NCBI RefSeq assembly: GCF_019443105.1
Contig: NZ_JAHZIJ010000009.1
Location: 1-64,000 of the forward strand
Source of the DNA: Paenibacillus oenotherae
Lineage (GTDB): Bacteria > Bacillota > Bacilli > Paenibacillales > Paenibacillaceae
DNA: 64,000 nt
Direction of reading: 5' to 3'
Below the pieces are notes generated by a model. It was not told the origin of the DNA, did not search any database, and saw only the letters and a program-made list of their open reading frames with translations. Position numbers and translations under genes: made by a program. This document shows, in pieces, positions 51,809-60,927 of the stretch. Position 1 is the first letter of the stretch. Each line of letters opens with the position of its first letter.

Positions 51809-52144
51809 CTAAGAGGCCAGAATGCTCTCATCTGCAATGTGCAGCCACATATCTCCGTTATGCTCATCCACTTCAACCTCGAAGGAGGCCACGCAACCGT
51901 CATCCGGAGCTTGAACCTGCCCATCATGCAGATCGATCTTCCAATCATGCAGCGGACAAAATACGTGGTGGTCGCAAACGATTCCCTCCGAAAGCTTACC
52001 CGCCTTATGCGGGCAGCGATTCTCAATCGCCTTGATCGCACCTCCCGACAGTTTGAACATCGCAATCTCGATAGACCCGATCTTGACTACACGCGATCTC
52101 TTCTCTGCGATTTCCGCAATGTTGCCTACAAGTATCCGTTTCAT
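51809..52144 (-). CDS. nirD: Nitrite reductase small subunit NirD (Rieske)
   Basis: 111 residues from the ATG at 52144 (GAGGATG site). The Rieske 2Fe-2S ligands are CPHKAG and CPLHDW. NirD supports NADH-dependent reduction of nitrite to ammonium by NirB, encoded 20 bp upstream. Confidence 0.93.
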   Translation of the reverse strand: MKRILVGNIAEIAEKRSRVVKIGSIEIAMFKLSGGAIKAIENRCPHKAGKLSEGIVCDHHVFCPLHDWKIDLHDGQVQAPDDGCVASFEVEVDEHNGDMWLHIADESILAS

Positions 52145-52164
52145 ATATGTTGTCATCCTCTCGA

Positions 52165-54594
52165 TTACAGAATGGTTTGCGCAGCTTGTGTATCCATCGG
52201 CTCGAACGTCTTGCGAAGCTCCTGCTTCTCAATAATTTCTTTCCATGGGTCCTTCATCAGATCCAACGTCTTCTCAATGCGTTCCACCAGTGCGAGCCGG
52301 TCTTCCTTGCTCTCAAGCGCAGCCTTAACCGTATCCAGGCCTACACGCTCCAGCCATTCCGACGTCCGTTCGTTGTACTTGCCTGTCTCACGGTAATATT
52401 GCAGGTACGCCCCGGACCATTCCAGCACTTCCTCTTCCGTCTTCACCTTGCACAGCAGGTCTGTACCGCGAAGCTTCGTTCCTCCGTTGCCGCCGACATG
52501 CAGCTCCCAGCCGCCATCGATGGCGACAACACCGAAGTCCTTGATCGTCGCCTCCGCACAGTTGCGCGGACAGCCCGACACAGCCATCTTCACCTTCGCA
52601 GGTGTATTCAAACGCTCGAACCGCTTCTCAAGCTGGATGCCCATGCCGATGGAATCCTGTGTGCCGAACCGGCAGAAGGTAGAGCCTACGCAGGTTTTAA
52701 CGGTACGCAGCGTCTTGCCGTAGGCATAACCGGACGGCATATCGAGATCCGCCCACATGCCCGGCAGGTCCTCCTTCTTCACACCGAGCAAGTCGATGCG
52801 CTGACCGCCCGTCACTTTAACGAGAGGCACTTCATATTTCTCCGCGATTTCCGCGATTTTCTTCAAGTCCTTAGGTGTCGTTACACCGCCGTACATTCTT
52901 GGCACAACAGAGTAGGTGCCGTCCTTCTGAATATTCGCATGGTTGCGCTCGTTCACGAAGCGGGACTCTCTCTCGTCCTCATGCTCTTCCGGCCATACCA
53001 TGCCCAGATAGTAGTTGAGCGCCGGACGGCACTTGGAGCAGCCCTCTGTATTCGACCATTCCAGCACGTTCATAACTTCCTTCGAGGTCGTCAGGCGCAT
53101 ACTGCGAATCGCCTCAACAACTTCATCGCGCCCAAGCGTTGTACAGCCGCAAATTCCTTCCTTGACACTCTTCACTCCGTCGGCTCCCAGCACATAGGTG
53201 AGCACATCTCCAACCAGCGGCTTACAGCCTCCGCAGGAACCGGATGCTTTGGTGCACGCCTTGATATCATTGATGCTGGAGCAGCCCTTCTCCTGAATCG
53301 CCTGCACGATCGCACCCTTGGATACGCCGTTACAGCCGCACACAATCTCGTCATCGCTCATAGCGGCAACAAGATCTACACCGGATTTGGCCTTGCCTCC
53401 GCCTTCGCCGAGAAGCACTTCCTTCTCCTTGCCGGTCACGTCCTCGCCGTTGCGAATCATAGCGAACAGGCGGGAGCCGTCGCTGATATCTCCGAACAAT
53501 ACAGCGCCGATTACTTTGCCGTCCTTAATAACTGCCTTCTTATAGATGCCTTCAAAATCATCCTGGACACGAACAGCGCGCGTATCCGGTCCGTCTGCAT
53601 AAGCGCCTGCGGAGAATACGTCCACGCCGGATACCTTCAGCTTCGTGGATACGACAGACCCGTGGTAGCCGCCCGTCTCGATACCGGCAAGCCGCTTCGC
53701 CAGCACTGCACCCTGCTCATAAAGCGGAGCAACCAGACCGTAAGCAACGCCGCGATGCTCGACACATTCGCCGACAGCGTAGATGTTAGGCACACTCGTC
53801 TCAAGGAAGTCATTGACCACGATTCCGCGGTTAATCTCAATTCCGCTGTTCTTGGCAAGCGCGATGTTCGGACGGATACCAACAGCCATAACAACGAGGT
53901 CGGCATCGACTTCCACACCATCTGTAAAGCGAACGCCCGTCACTCTTTTCTTGCCCAATATGGAATCTGTATTCTTCTTCAGCAGGAAATTCATTCCCTG
54001 GCGCTCAAGTTCGGCTCTCAGCATAGCGGATGCCGTCTGATCCAACTGTCTCTCCATCACGTACTCGTGGATATGAACAACCGATACTTCCATATTGAGG
54101 TTAAGCAATCCGCGCGCCGCTTCCAGACCGAGCAGTCCGCCGCCGATAACGACAGCTTTCTTGTACTTCTTGGCCGTTTCGATCATTGTCTCGCAGTCTT
54201 TAATGTCACGGAAGGCAATAACGCCTTCTTTGTCCGCTCCCGGCAGGGGCAGCATGAAGGGCAGCGAGCCAGTCGCGATGATGAGCTCGTCATAAGGCAC
54301 GCTTATGCCTCCATCAGTTCGAACAAGCTTCCGGTTCGTGTCAATTTTGCTGACAGTTTGGCCGGTGTGCAGCGTAATGTGATTCTCTTCATACCAGGAC
54401 CAGTCATTAATTACGATATCATTCATGTCCGCATCGCCAGCCAATACGGAGGAAAGCAGAATTCGATTATAATTGGGATGCGGTTCGCTCCCGAAAATTG
54501 TAATGTCATAGAGATTCGGTGAAAGTTTCAACAATTGCTCGATACAGCTGACCCCAGCCATCCCATTCCCGATCAAAACCACTTTTTTCTTCAT
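52165..54594 (-). CDS. nirB: NADH-dependent nitrite reductase large subunit NirB
   Basis: 809 residues; the ATG follows ATAGGAGTG. The same domain order as the paralogue at 48114 (FAD/NADH, two BFD 2Fe-2S domains, nitrite-reductase domain), but here the catalytic cluster is complete: TC-x5-C in TCVGSTFCRFGTQDS and C-x3-C in SGCPRNCAEA. It reduces nitrite to ammonium with sirohaem. First gene of the five-gene operon, behind a TnrA/GlnR-like box. Confidence 0.95.
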   Translation of the reverse strand: MKKKVVLIGNGMAGVSCIEQLLKLSPNLYDITIFGSEPHPNYNRILLSSVLAGDADMNDIVINDWSWYEENHITLHTGQTVSKIDTNRKLVRTDGGISVPYDELIIATGSLPFMLPLPGADKEGVIAFRDIKDCETMIETAKKYKKAVVIGGGLLGLEAARGLLNLNMEVSVVHIHEYVMERQLDQTASAMLRAELERQGMNFLLKKNTDSILGKKRVTGVRFTDGVEVDADLVVMAVGIRPNIALAKNSGIEINRGIVVNDFLETSVPNIYAVGECVEHRGVAYGLVAPLYEQGAVLAKRLAGIETGGYHGSVVSTKLKVSGVDVFSAGAYADGPDTRAVRVQDDFEGIYKKAVIKDGKVIGAVLFGDISDGSRLFAMIRNGEDVTGKEKEVLLGEGGGKAKSGVDLVAAMSDDEIVCGCNGVSKGAIVQAIQEKGCSSINDIKACTKASGSCGGCKPLVGDVLTYVLGADGVKSVKEGICGCTTLGRDEVVEAIRSMRLTTSKEVMNVLEWSNTEGCSKCRPALNYYLGMVWPEEHEDERESRFVNERNHANIQKDGTYSVVPRMYGGVTTPKDLKKIAEIAEKYEVPLVKVTGGQRIDLLGVKKEDLPGMWADLDMPSGYAYGKTLRTVKTCVGSTFCRFGTQDSIGMGIQLEKRFERLNTPAKVKMAVSGCPRNCAEATIKDFGVVAIDGGWELHVGGNGGTKLRGTDLLCKVKTEEEVLEWSGAYLQYYRETGKYNERTSEWLERVGLDTVKAALESKEDRLALVERIEKTLDLMKDPWKEIIEKQELRKTFEPMDTQAAQTIL

Positions 54595-54676
54595 TGATGT
54601 TCACACTCCTATATTGGATGTAACCTGACATACAATGTAATTAATATCGGATTTTCTTTTTGTCATTCCGATTCAG

Positions 54677-54693
54677 CGTTAAGATACCTAACA
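54677..54693 (-). promoter_or_regulatory. TnrA/GlnR-like box upstream of nirB
   Basis: On the minus strand TGTTA-N7-TAACG, one mismatch from the TGTNA-N7-TNACA nitrogen-control consensus, about 85 bp before the nirB start. Fits activation under nitrogen limitation, as known for B. subtilis nas genes. Confidence 0.6.
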
Positions 54694-54964
54694 TAATTCC
54701 TTGTTATTAATGTAACTGAAATATTCGTTCATTTCAACTAAAAAATGCAGAAAAATTTAGCTGATTTCCTAAAGGATCGCCGATTAGGCGAACGTTATTA
54801 AGTTTTTCTTATCGATTTGTTCGGTTTTTCTGATGGGAACGCATTCAAATTCTTCTGAATGGTTCTCCACATTCGAAGACAAACAATGAAATCGACGTGG
54901 CATGTTACATTGATTGACGCTCGCACATTTTCGAGTCACATTAGGCAGAATACCTGACATGTAA

Positions 54965-54995
54965 AAAGCCATCAACCGAAATTTCGGCTAATGGC
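54965..54995 (-). terminator. Orphan terminator on the minus strand
   Basis: AGCCAT-x3-CCGAAATTTCGG-x3-ATGGCT is followed on the minus strand by TTTTT. There is no minus-strand gene upstream before 55.4 kb, only a folded stretch at 55030-55070. It may end a small RNA or be a relic. The rest of 54700-55165 holds no supported gene. Confidence 0.55.
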
Positions 54996-55165
54996 TCTGC
55001 TTAGATACTTAAATTAGGAACAAACAGAGGGATTTTCCCCAGTCATAAACATGACGGAGACAGCCCCTCTTCAATTGTAGCGTACAGCACTATTTTTGAT
55101 CATTGAAGCAGCAGCAATTATACTTATATCAGATCCTTGCATATGCGAATGGGAGGGGTATAATA

Positions 55166-55384
55166 ATGAACGAATTCAATCCTTCAGCACCAGAGAGCGA
55201 TCTGCCCAAAATAAGCAATCCCGCCACACGAGCTCTCGCGAATGCCGGGTATTATCGGCTGGAACAATTCACAGCCGTTACTGAAGCAGACATTTTGAAG
55301 CTGCATGGTGTAGGTCCAAAAGGAATAAGAATACTGAATGAAGCTCTCAAGGAGAGAGGGCTGTCCTTTGCCGAAAAATGGTAA
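55166..55384 (+). CDS. Small RpoA-C-terminal-domain-like/helix-hairpin-helix protein
   Basis: 72 residues from the ATG at 55166, 7 nt after GGGAGGGG. The sequence ISNPATRALANAGYYRLEQF, then LKLHGVGPKGIRILNEALKE, is the fold of the RNA polymerase alpha C-terminal domain with its GVGPKG hairpin. Small stand-alone proteins of this type are common in bacilli and probably bind DNA. Target unknown. Confidence 0.85.
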   Translation: MNEFNPSAPESDLPKISNPATRALANAGYYRLEQFTAVTEADILKLHGVGPKGIRILNEALKERGLSFAEKW

Positions 55385-55420
55385 AACCAATTAGAAAGCC
55401 ACAACAACCCCCGACGTAAA

Positions 55421-56000
55421 GAAGGGTCTGTCTCGAAAGTCCTTTTTGGAAATCTCAGCTCCCGCTAGGCAAAACATGCGAAACGGCATCTATTTGCTCG
55501 TTTCTGGCCCCATGAAGGTGAAATGCCTGCCAGAGGGCATGTATTTCACCTTCGTTCCCCCTTATCGGCCGATTTCTCCTCAAATTCGTGCTGCATCGCA
55601 GGCATTCTACTATATATGGCGTCTTGTAACCGAAATTCATGCACATTCGCAGGCTTCTTACTCCGTCAGTCTGCCGTCAAATCACACTTGGAGAAGGGGA
55701 AAGGCAATGCCGGGAAACCTCCCGGCCGATGCAGGTTATGGTGGCGAAGAGAAGGACTGCGATCTGGGAAGAGGAGCAGACCTGCTGCCCGCTCAAAAGC
55801 AACTGTACGAAAGCGCAGGGAAATTCGGGAAATTCGGGAACCTGCTCAGTGGGCGAGCATGAACCAGGGACGGACTGTCAAGTCCCCATATACAATGAAA
55901 GGGATGCTTCCAGCCCCACTTTGTAGTGGTTTCTGGAGGCATCCCTTCGCATCATTTGGGACTGGCTCATTGGATATTGGACTTATCGGACAGCCCCTTC
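55421..56000. mobile_element. 580 bp non-autonomous element with terminal inverted repeats, carrying hairpin copy F
   Basis: Left end GAAGGGTCTGTCTCGAAAGT (then CC) and right end, reverse-complemented, GAAGGGGCTGTCCGATAAGT (then CC) match at 17 of 22 positions. There is no transposase gene inside. The interior holds the four-hairpin element (55475-55663), about 150 bp of unmatched sequence, and the GATGC hairpin segment shared with 45.8 kb. No clear target duplication was found. It resembles a MITE of an IS with GGGxCTGTC ends. Confidence 0.6.
55475..55663 (-). repeat. Four-hairpin dispersed element, copy F (inverted)
   Basis: Order: CATGCGAAACGGCAT, then GTGAAATGCCTGCCAGAGGGC in a long hairpin, CTGCATCGCAGGCATTC, and CATGCACATTCGCAGGC. 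Nearly the reverse complement of copy G, about 1 kb away. Confidence 0.85.
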
Positions 56001-56013
56001 TCCGAGCTCTAGC

Positions 56014-56337
56014 TTATTGGAAATTCTGATAAGGCGGGGGCGGCAATTCCTTCGACTTCTGGGCTGCACTCACCATAAGGAAGATACCGGAGAGAAGATG
56101 CATCAGCCATCCGAGGAATGGCACCCAAGCTACTAATGAAGTAATAATGCCTAGAATCGAACCGTACTTAGGCTCCCTGTTCGCAATAGAGAGGAATAAT
56201 GTGATCGCATGGAGGATCAACATCACAACCAGCACTGTGTAGGAGCTGCCCAAAACGATAAGGGCTCCGACAACAGGTATTGCCAAACAGAGTTCAAATG
56301 CGCCTGTAACCCATTTCAATACTTTGGACGCTGTCAG
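56014..56337 (-). CDS. Small four-helix membrane protein, probable CTG start
   Basis: About 107 residues if started at CTG 56337, which lies 8 nt after GGGAGG; a TTG at 56319 has no site. The product begins TASKVLKWVTGAFELCLAIP and has three or four hydrophobic helices, a REPKYGSILGIITSLVAWVP segment and a PPPP tail. Function unknown; likely a conserved Bacillota membrane protein. Located between hairpin copies F and G. Confidence 0.65.
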   Translation of the reverse strand: MTASKVLKWVTGAFELCLAIPVVGALIVLGSSYTVLVVMLILHAITLFLSIANREPKYGSILGIITSLVAWVPFLGWLMHLLSGIFLMVSAAQKSKELPPPPYQNFQ

Positions 56338-56567
56338 ATCAAACGCCTCCCTAGGTAATTATTCCTAATTCATTGTAACAAATTCGACATATTCTGGACA
56401 GTCCTATTTTTTCCTTTTCTTCATACATGCGGGATTCTATACTATTCTCCCCTCGCAGCGGCTGACTAAATGAGCCCCCGAACCGGGAGCTCGCGGCCTT
56501 CCCCGCTCCAGCGTATCCTTTCACCTTCTACAAGTGTAGTTTGAAGGCAGCGTGACGGAATAAGAAG

Positions 56568-56746
56568 CCTGCGAATATGCATGCATTTCGGTCATAAGAC
56601 GCCATAATGGCAACATTCCTGCGATGAAGCATGAATTTGCGGAAAAATCGGCCGATAAGGGAAAATGAAGGTGAAATACCTGCACGCTGGCAGGCATTTC
56701 ACCTTCATGTAGCCAGAAACGAGCAAATACATGCCGTTTCGCATGT
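56568..56746 (+). repeat. Four-hairpin dispersed element, copy G
   Basis: GCCTGCGAATATGCATGC, ATTCCTGCGATGAAGCATGA, a long hairpin built on ACCTGCACGCTGGCAGGC flanked by AAGGTGAAAT / ATTTCACCTT, and CATGCCGTTTCGCATG. The 56338-56781 gap holds nothing else of note. Confidence 0.85.
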
Positions 56747-56781
56747 TTTGCCTAGCCTAGCTCGCATCGATCATCCGGAAA

Positions 56782-57705
56782 CTACTGGGGAAGCATCGTA
56801 TCTGGCATTTCGATCGCTTGCTTGGCCGCTTCCGGCAATTCGATCTTGCTGACCCCATTCATATTGAAGTAGACAACCTCCATAGCCTGCGTCATCTTCA
56901 TTTTCTTGTCCCCTGAACCTATTTCCATTACACTTTTCAGATTCATTTGGGTAGGATAGAACGTCGTTTTATCGATGGTATACGTTAATTCCATGCTCTT
57001 CACATTCATATCCGGTCGATCCGCAGTCTCGGCACCTGGCGAATAGCTTTGCATCAGCTCGTCGAACAACTGCTTGAACTTATCGCCTTCAATGGCCATA
57101 TGCATCACATAGACGCCATCCTCTTCGGTCAAGTTGAACTCGTCAGCGTACAACTTCATTCTCTCCATTTCCTTGCCTGGGTCTGACTGCGATTGCATCA
57201 TCGCTTTTCGCATTTCTTCAGCCATTCCAGCCGGATATTTGACCCACTGCTCTCCTGCAGCACTGTTCATCATATAGAACTGGTCATCAACACCGTACAT
57301 GGCCACCTCGATTATCTTGCCTTCCATATTCATTTTCATGACCTTGCGCATATTAAGGGGGTTCATAATGATCTCCACCTTAATAGAGGTATCGATGTTA
57401 GCAACTTTACCTGCTGCGTCCTCTGTTGACATCTTTATTCGACCGTCAATCGCCATGCTTTTAATTTCTCTGGATGCCAGGATTGACTTGTTCAGAATTT
57501 CCTCCGTGTCCACAGACCCGCCCGCCGGCTCGTCTTTCTCTTCAACCGCCGTCACCGGCTGCTCGACCCCGCCGCTGCCCGTCACTTCTGTTTTGCCGGA
57601 TTCACCGGGCTTGCTTGTGCCTGCGGCATTCTCTTCTTGTGCACCGCAAGCGGCCAGACCAATCATAGACATGACCAATACGCATGTGATGAATAATTTC
57701 TTCAC
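56782..57705 (-). CDS. DUF6612-type lipoprotein
   Basis: 307 residues with a lipoprotein signal peptide (MSMIGLAACGAQ, Cys20), an acidic G/S/E-rich linker to about 60, then a domain with IKSMAIDGRIKMST, MEGKIIEVAMYG, QWVKYPAGMAEEM and LTYTIDKTTFYPTQMNL. This layout matches the predicted LolA/LppX-like lipoproteins (DUF6612) of bacilli, beta-sheet shells that may hold lipid. Function untested. Monocistronic. Confidence 0.75.
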   Translation of the reverse strand: MKKLFITCVLVMSMIGLAACGAQEENAAGTSKPGESGKTEVTGSGGVEQPVTAVEEKDEPAGGSVDTEEILNKSILASREIKSMAIDGRIKMSTEDAAGKVANIDTSIKVEIIMNPLNMRKVMKMNMEGKIIEVAMYGVDDQFYMMNSAAGEQWVKYPAGMAEEMRKAMMQSQSDPGKEMERMKLYADEFNLTEEDGVYVMHMAIEGDKFKQLFDELMQSYSPGAETADRPDMNVKSMELTYTIDKTTFYPTQMNLKSVMEIGSGDKKMKMTQAMEVVYFNMNGVSKIELPEAAKQAIEMPDTMLPQ

Positions 57706-57879
57706 GCTGCTTCCCCTCTCTGTATGAGCTGCACAGGCAGCACAGAAGCCTCAGCGGTCATTCCGCTGGAACTGCCCCCTGCCGCTGCCGCGCCTCTATT
57801 ACAGTACCAATTTTTCCATATTCCTTCAACTCTAACTGCTATTTGCTAACCGACTGTCTTTAGGAGGCAAGCCCCGCCT

Positions 57880-59895
57880 CTAATTCTCGTATACCATTTT
57901 CGTATAATTCCGGCTTATCCCGGCATAGAAGACCCCCATTATAACCGCGAACAACCCCACACCATATATCATCTGCATAGCGAACTCGACATTCATAATC
58001 TCTTCCAGCATATTCATCGCGAAGATGCTATGAAGGATTCCTACAATTACAGGCAGCACAAAGGCAATCCCTACCTGCCAATAGACCGAGCGCCGCACCT
58101 CGCGCCTGCTCATCCCTATCTGCTTGAGAATGGCATACTGCTCCCTGTCCATTAACGCATCGCTTAATATTTTGAAATAGATCGTACTGAACGTAGCAAG
58201 CGCAAAGACCATCGACATGATCAATCCCAGGAAGAAAAAGATGCCAAGCGCATAATATTCCTGTATGTACGGCTTTGCATAATCATTCAGATGATCCCTG
58301 CCGCCAGGGACGATCTCCGCCATACGCTGCACAAGCTCATCCAATTCCTTAGGCTCGACATGACGATTCATCCCCTTATACTCGCTATGCTCACTCTGCC
58401 CCTTAATCCCTTCTTGTTCATCCTGCCCATCATACCCATTCCGCTCCGCCAGCTGAATGCCGCTCAATGTCAGCTCCGTCCCGTTGCTCCTCAGCTTCTC
58501 GTACTCCTGATCCTCCAGCACATATATATTTTTCTTGCCCCAAGCGGCGATATTCCCGATAAAAGGAACCTGTATGCTCTCCTTAATCGCATACGTATTC
58601 CCATTCAGTCGAATCTCCTCCCCTTCCACATTAATAGGAGAAGCCATCGTATTCGCATTCAGAATAAAGACAGCTTCACCTCCCCTTAATGTCATCCGTT
58701 CTAATAAATGCTCCCGCTCCTCAGCCTGAAGAAATTCCAGCGTTCCCCTGATTTCCGAATAACTCGTAACTATCGCTTCATTATTGAAATCTATCCTTTT
58801 GCCGCTGTCGGCATACTCAACTTGCGCCGGAACAAAGCGGTTCTCATGAACACCGATTACGCCATACCTGGAATCTCCGAGAACTTCCGCTGCCTTGCCT
58901 CTTATCTGCGCATCATCGCTAATAAAGCTAAGGCTGTACGGAGCTTCGATGATAACATGATCCTCTGCGAACCCCCTGAAGGACAAGCTGATGCTGAATG
59001 CAGTTACAGTGGCTGCCGCAAGAATGGCGGTCATCGCCAGACTTCTATAATTACCCCTGAGCCGGAAGAAAACATTGCTTATGCTGACCAGCCGCACGCT
59101 TCTGTAGACGAACGTTTTGGAAGCCATCAGCTTGCTAAGAATGACCGCCAGGCAGCTCCCGAAGAACATATAGGTGCCCAGACTCACCAGAATAAGAATG
59201 CTCATCGACGCAAGCAGCAGATCCCAATTCCATTGCTTGAAATTCATCGCAATGACATAGCCGGCTGCGATCAGCACAACTCCGAGGATGCCGCTCCCCG
59301 CCTTCAAACGGGGAGGGGCCTGCTTCCGGGCAGCCGCCTGAAGCATACCGATTAACCGGCTTCTCTTGACGGCTCTATAATTCTTCAAGCCCAGCACGGT
59401 GAACAGAGCTCCGAACACCACAACCAGCTGCACGATCGCCTGCCAAGACAGTGTGAAGGGCAGCCCCTCCTCCAGAAACATAGCCTTGCCGAGCAGCAGG
59501 AAGAACAGTCTGGACAGCAGCAAGCCGACAGGAAGGCCGATCAACAGCGATAACCCGCCCAGCAGCATGCTTTCTATTGCCAGCACGCGTCCAATTCTGG
59601 AGGTGCTGATCCCCATCAGCATATACAGCCCGATTTCCCTCTGCCTCTGCTTGAAGAAGAAACCGTTCGCATGCCACAGGAAGAAGACGACGGTGCAGAG
59701 CAATACAAAGCCGCAGGTCATGCTTGCGACGACTGCGGATTGCAGCTGTTCTGCTAACTGGACAAACGCAGTATTGTACTGAATCGCCATGAAGTTATAG
59801 CAGGTGGCCACTGTAATAGCGAGAACGATGAGGTAGAGTCCATAGATCCCCCGATTATTGTGCAGCAGCTTCCAAGCCAGCCTAAAGGCGCCCAT
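57880..59895 (-). CDS. BceB-type ABC transporter permease (FtsX family)
   Basis: 671 residues from the ATG at 59895 (GGGAGG site). Ten predicted helices arranged as 4 + 2 + 4, with FtsX-type segments and a large extracellular loop of about 220 residues between helices 7 and 8, typical of BceB. It pairs with the ATPase encoded upstream, overlapping it by 14 nt. Such systems give resistance to bacitracin and other peptides, but no histidine kinase or response regulator lies in the window. Confidence 0.88.
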   Translation of the reverse strand: MGAFRLAWKLLHNNRGIYGLYLIVLAITVATCYNFMAIQYNTAFVQLAEQLQSAVVASMTCGFVLLCTVVFFLWHANGFFFKQRQREIGLYMLMGISTSRIGRVLAIESMLLGGLSLLIGLPVGLLLSRLFFLLLGKAMFLEEGLPFTLSWQAIVQLVVVFGALFTVLGLKNYRAVKRSRLIGMLQAAARKQAPPRLKAGSGILGVVLIAAGYVIAMNFKQWNWDLLLASMSILILVSLGTYMFFGSCLAVILSKLMASKTFVYRSVRLVSISNVFFRLRGNYRSLAMTAILAAATVTAFSISLSFRGFAEDHVIIEAPYSLSFISDDAQIRGKAAEVLGDSRYGVIGVHENRFVPAQVEYADSGKRIDFNNEAIVTSYSEIRGTLEFLQAEEREHLLERMTLRGGEAVFILNANTMASPINVEGEEIRLNGNTYAIKESIQVPFIGNIAAWGKKNIYVLEDQEYEKLRSNGTELTLSGIQLAERNGYDGQDEQEGIKGQSEHSEYKGMNRHVEPKELDELVQRMAEIVPGGRDHLNDYAKPYIQEYYALGIFFFLGLIMSMVFALATFSTIYFKILSDALMDREQYAILKQIGMSRREVRRSVYWQVGIAFVLPVIVGILHSIFAMNMLEEIMNVEFAMQMIYGVGLFAVIMGVFYAGISRNYTKMVYEN

Positions 59896-60643
59896 GTTCC
59901 GAGCCTCCCATAACAGCAAGCATGTTCAAGATGTTCGCAAACAGCATCTGCTTGTCGCCATCGCCGTCCACTTCCCCGTGAATCCTGCCATCCTTCAAGA
60001 ACAGGATGCGGTCACAATAGCTTGCTGCCATCGCATCATGAGTAACCATAATAATGGTTGTTCCGAGCCTGCTGTTAATATCCTTCAGACATTCCAGCAC
60101 CTCTGAGGCTGACTTGGAGTCAAGCGCACCTGTCGGCTCATCTGCAAAAACCACCTTCGGTGATGTGATAAGCGCCCTGCAGATCGCAGCTCTCTGCTTC
60201 TGACCGCCGGACAGCTCATACGGGTATTTGTCCAGCTGCTCCTCGATGCCCAGAATCTCCGTCAGCTCATCAATCCCATTCAGAATGACACTCGCCTTCA
60301 CATTATTGAGAGAAAGAGGGAGGGCAATATTATCTCTTACCGTCATATTGTCCAGCAGCTGATAGGCCTGAAAGACAAACCCGACCTTATCCCTTCTAAA
60401 CTTGGCGGCTTCTTCTTCCTTCATTGCGGTAATATCTCGCCCGTCGATATGAATATTGCCCGCCGTTGCTCCGTCAATGGTGGACAGAATATGCAGCAGG
60501 GTTGTCTTGCCGGAACCTGACGACCCCATAATCCCGACAAACTCTCCTTCATGAATAGTGAGGCTTACATCGTTTAACGCTCTATATGCGCCAGCACCGC
60601 CATATTCCTTCGTAACCCTTGAGACCTCGACGATATTTTTCAT
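59882..60643 (-). CDS. BceA-type ABC transporter ATPase
   Basis: 253 residues from the ATG at 60643 (AAGGGAG site). Walker A GSSGSGKT, Q-loop FQAYQLL, signature LSGGQKQRAA, Walker B VVFADEPTGALD, as in the MacB/BceA/LolD branch. Energises the permease at 57880. Confidence 0.93.
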   Translation of the reverse strand: MKNIVEVSRVTKEYGGAGAYRALNDVSLTIHEGEFVGIMGSSGSGKTTLLHILSTIDGATAGNIHIDGRDITAMKEEEAAKFRRDKVGFVFQAYQLLDNMTVRDNIALPLSLNNVKASVILNGIDELTEILGIEEQLDKYPYELSGGQKQRAAICRALITSPKVVFADEPTGALDSKSASEVLECLKDINSRLGTTIIMVTHDAMAASYCDRILFLKDGRIHGEVDGDGDKQMLFANILNMLAVMGGSEHGRL

Positions 60644-60927
60644 GCACACATCTCCCTTGCTATTCATTTGCCCCGCCCTGTATCAATGACAGAGCGATTG
60701 CATGTTTACCCTCTTTTTTCCACTATTATAGGGTCACATCCTAATACTCTCCTATCGCTCTACATGACATTTCGCAGATTGAATGTGACATTATTGTCAT
60801 CATCGGATCGGCACAGCGTTCATCGTCAAAAAGACCGCAAGGCTGCGGGATGCTCCTGCATAATTCTACTTTTAGCGAAATATGCCATCATGGTATAATG
60901 GCCCCAACAGCAGGGGGGATCCAAGAC
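60644..60927. other. Divergent promoter region
   Basis: Separates the BceAB-type pair from the acetyltransferase-like/exporter operon. No operator palindrome or extra gene is evident. Confidence 0.35.

Noticed and set aside
52147-54522. A 791-codon open frame on the plus strand opposite nirB
   Set aside because: It is antisense to a complete, well-conserved nirB, lacks a ribosome site and has no recognisable domain. Long antisense frames arise here from the codon use of the real gene; similar shadows oppose nasC, narK, the PotD-type gene and the MalF gene.
54784-54975. 63-codon minus-strand frame upstream of nirB
   Set aside because: Its start lies inside the terminator hairpin at 54965-54995 and it has no ribosome site.
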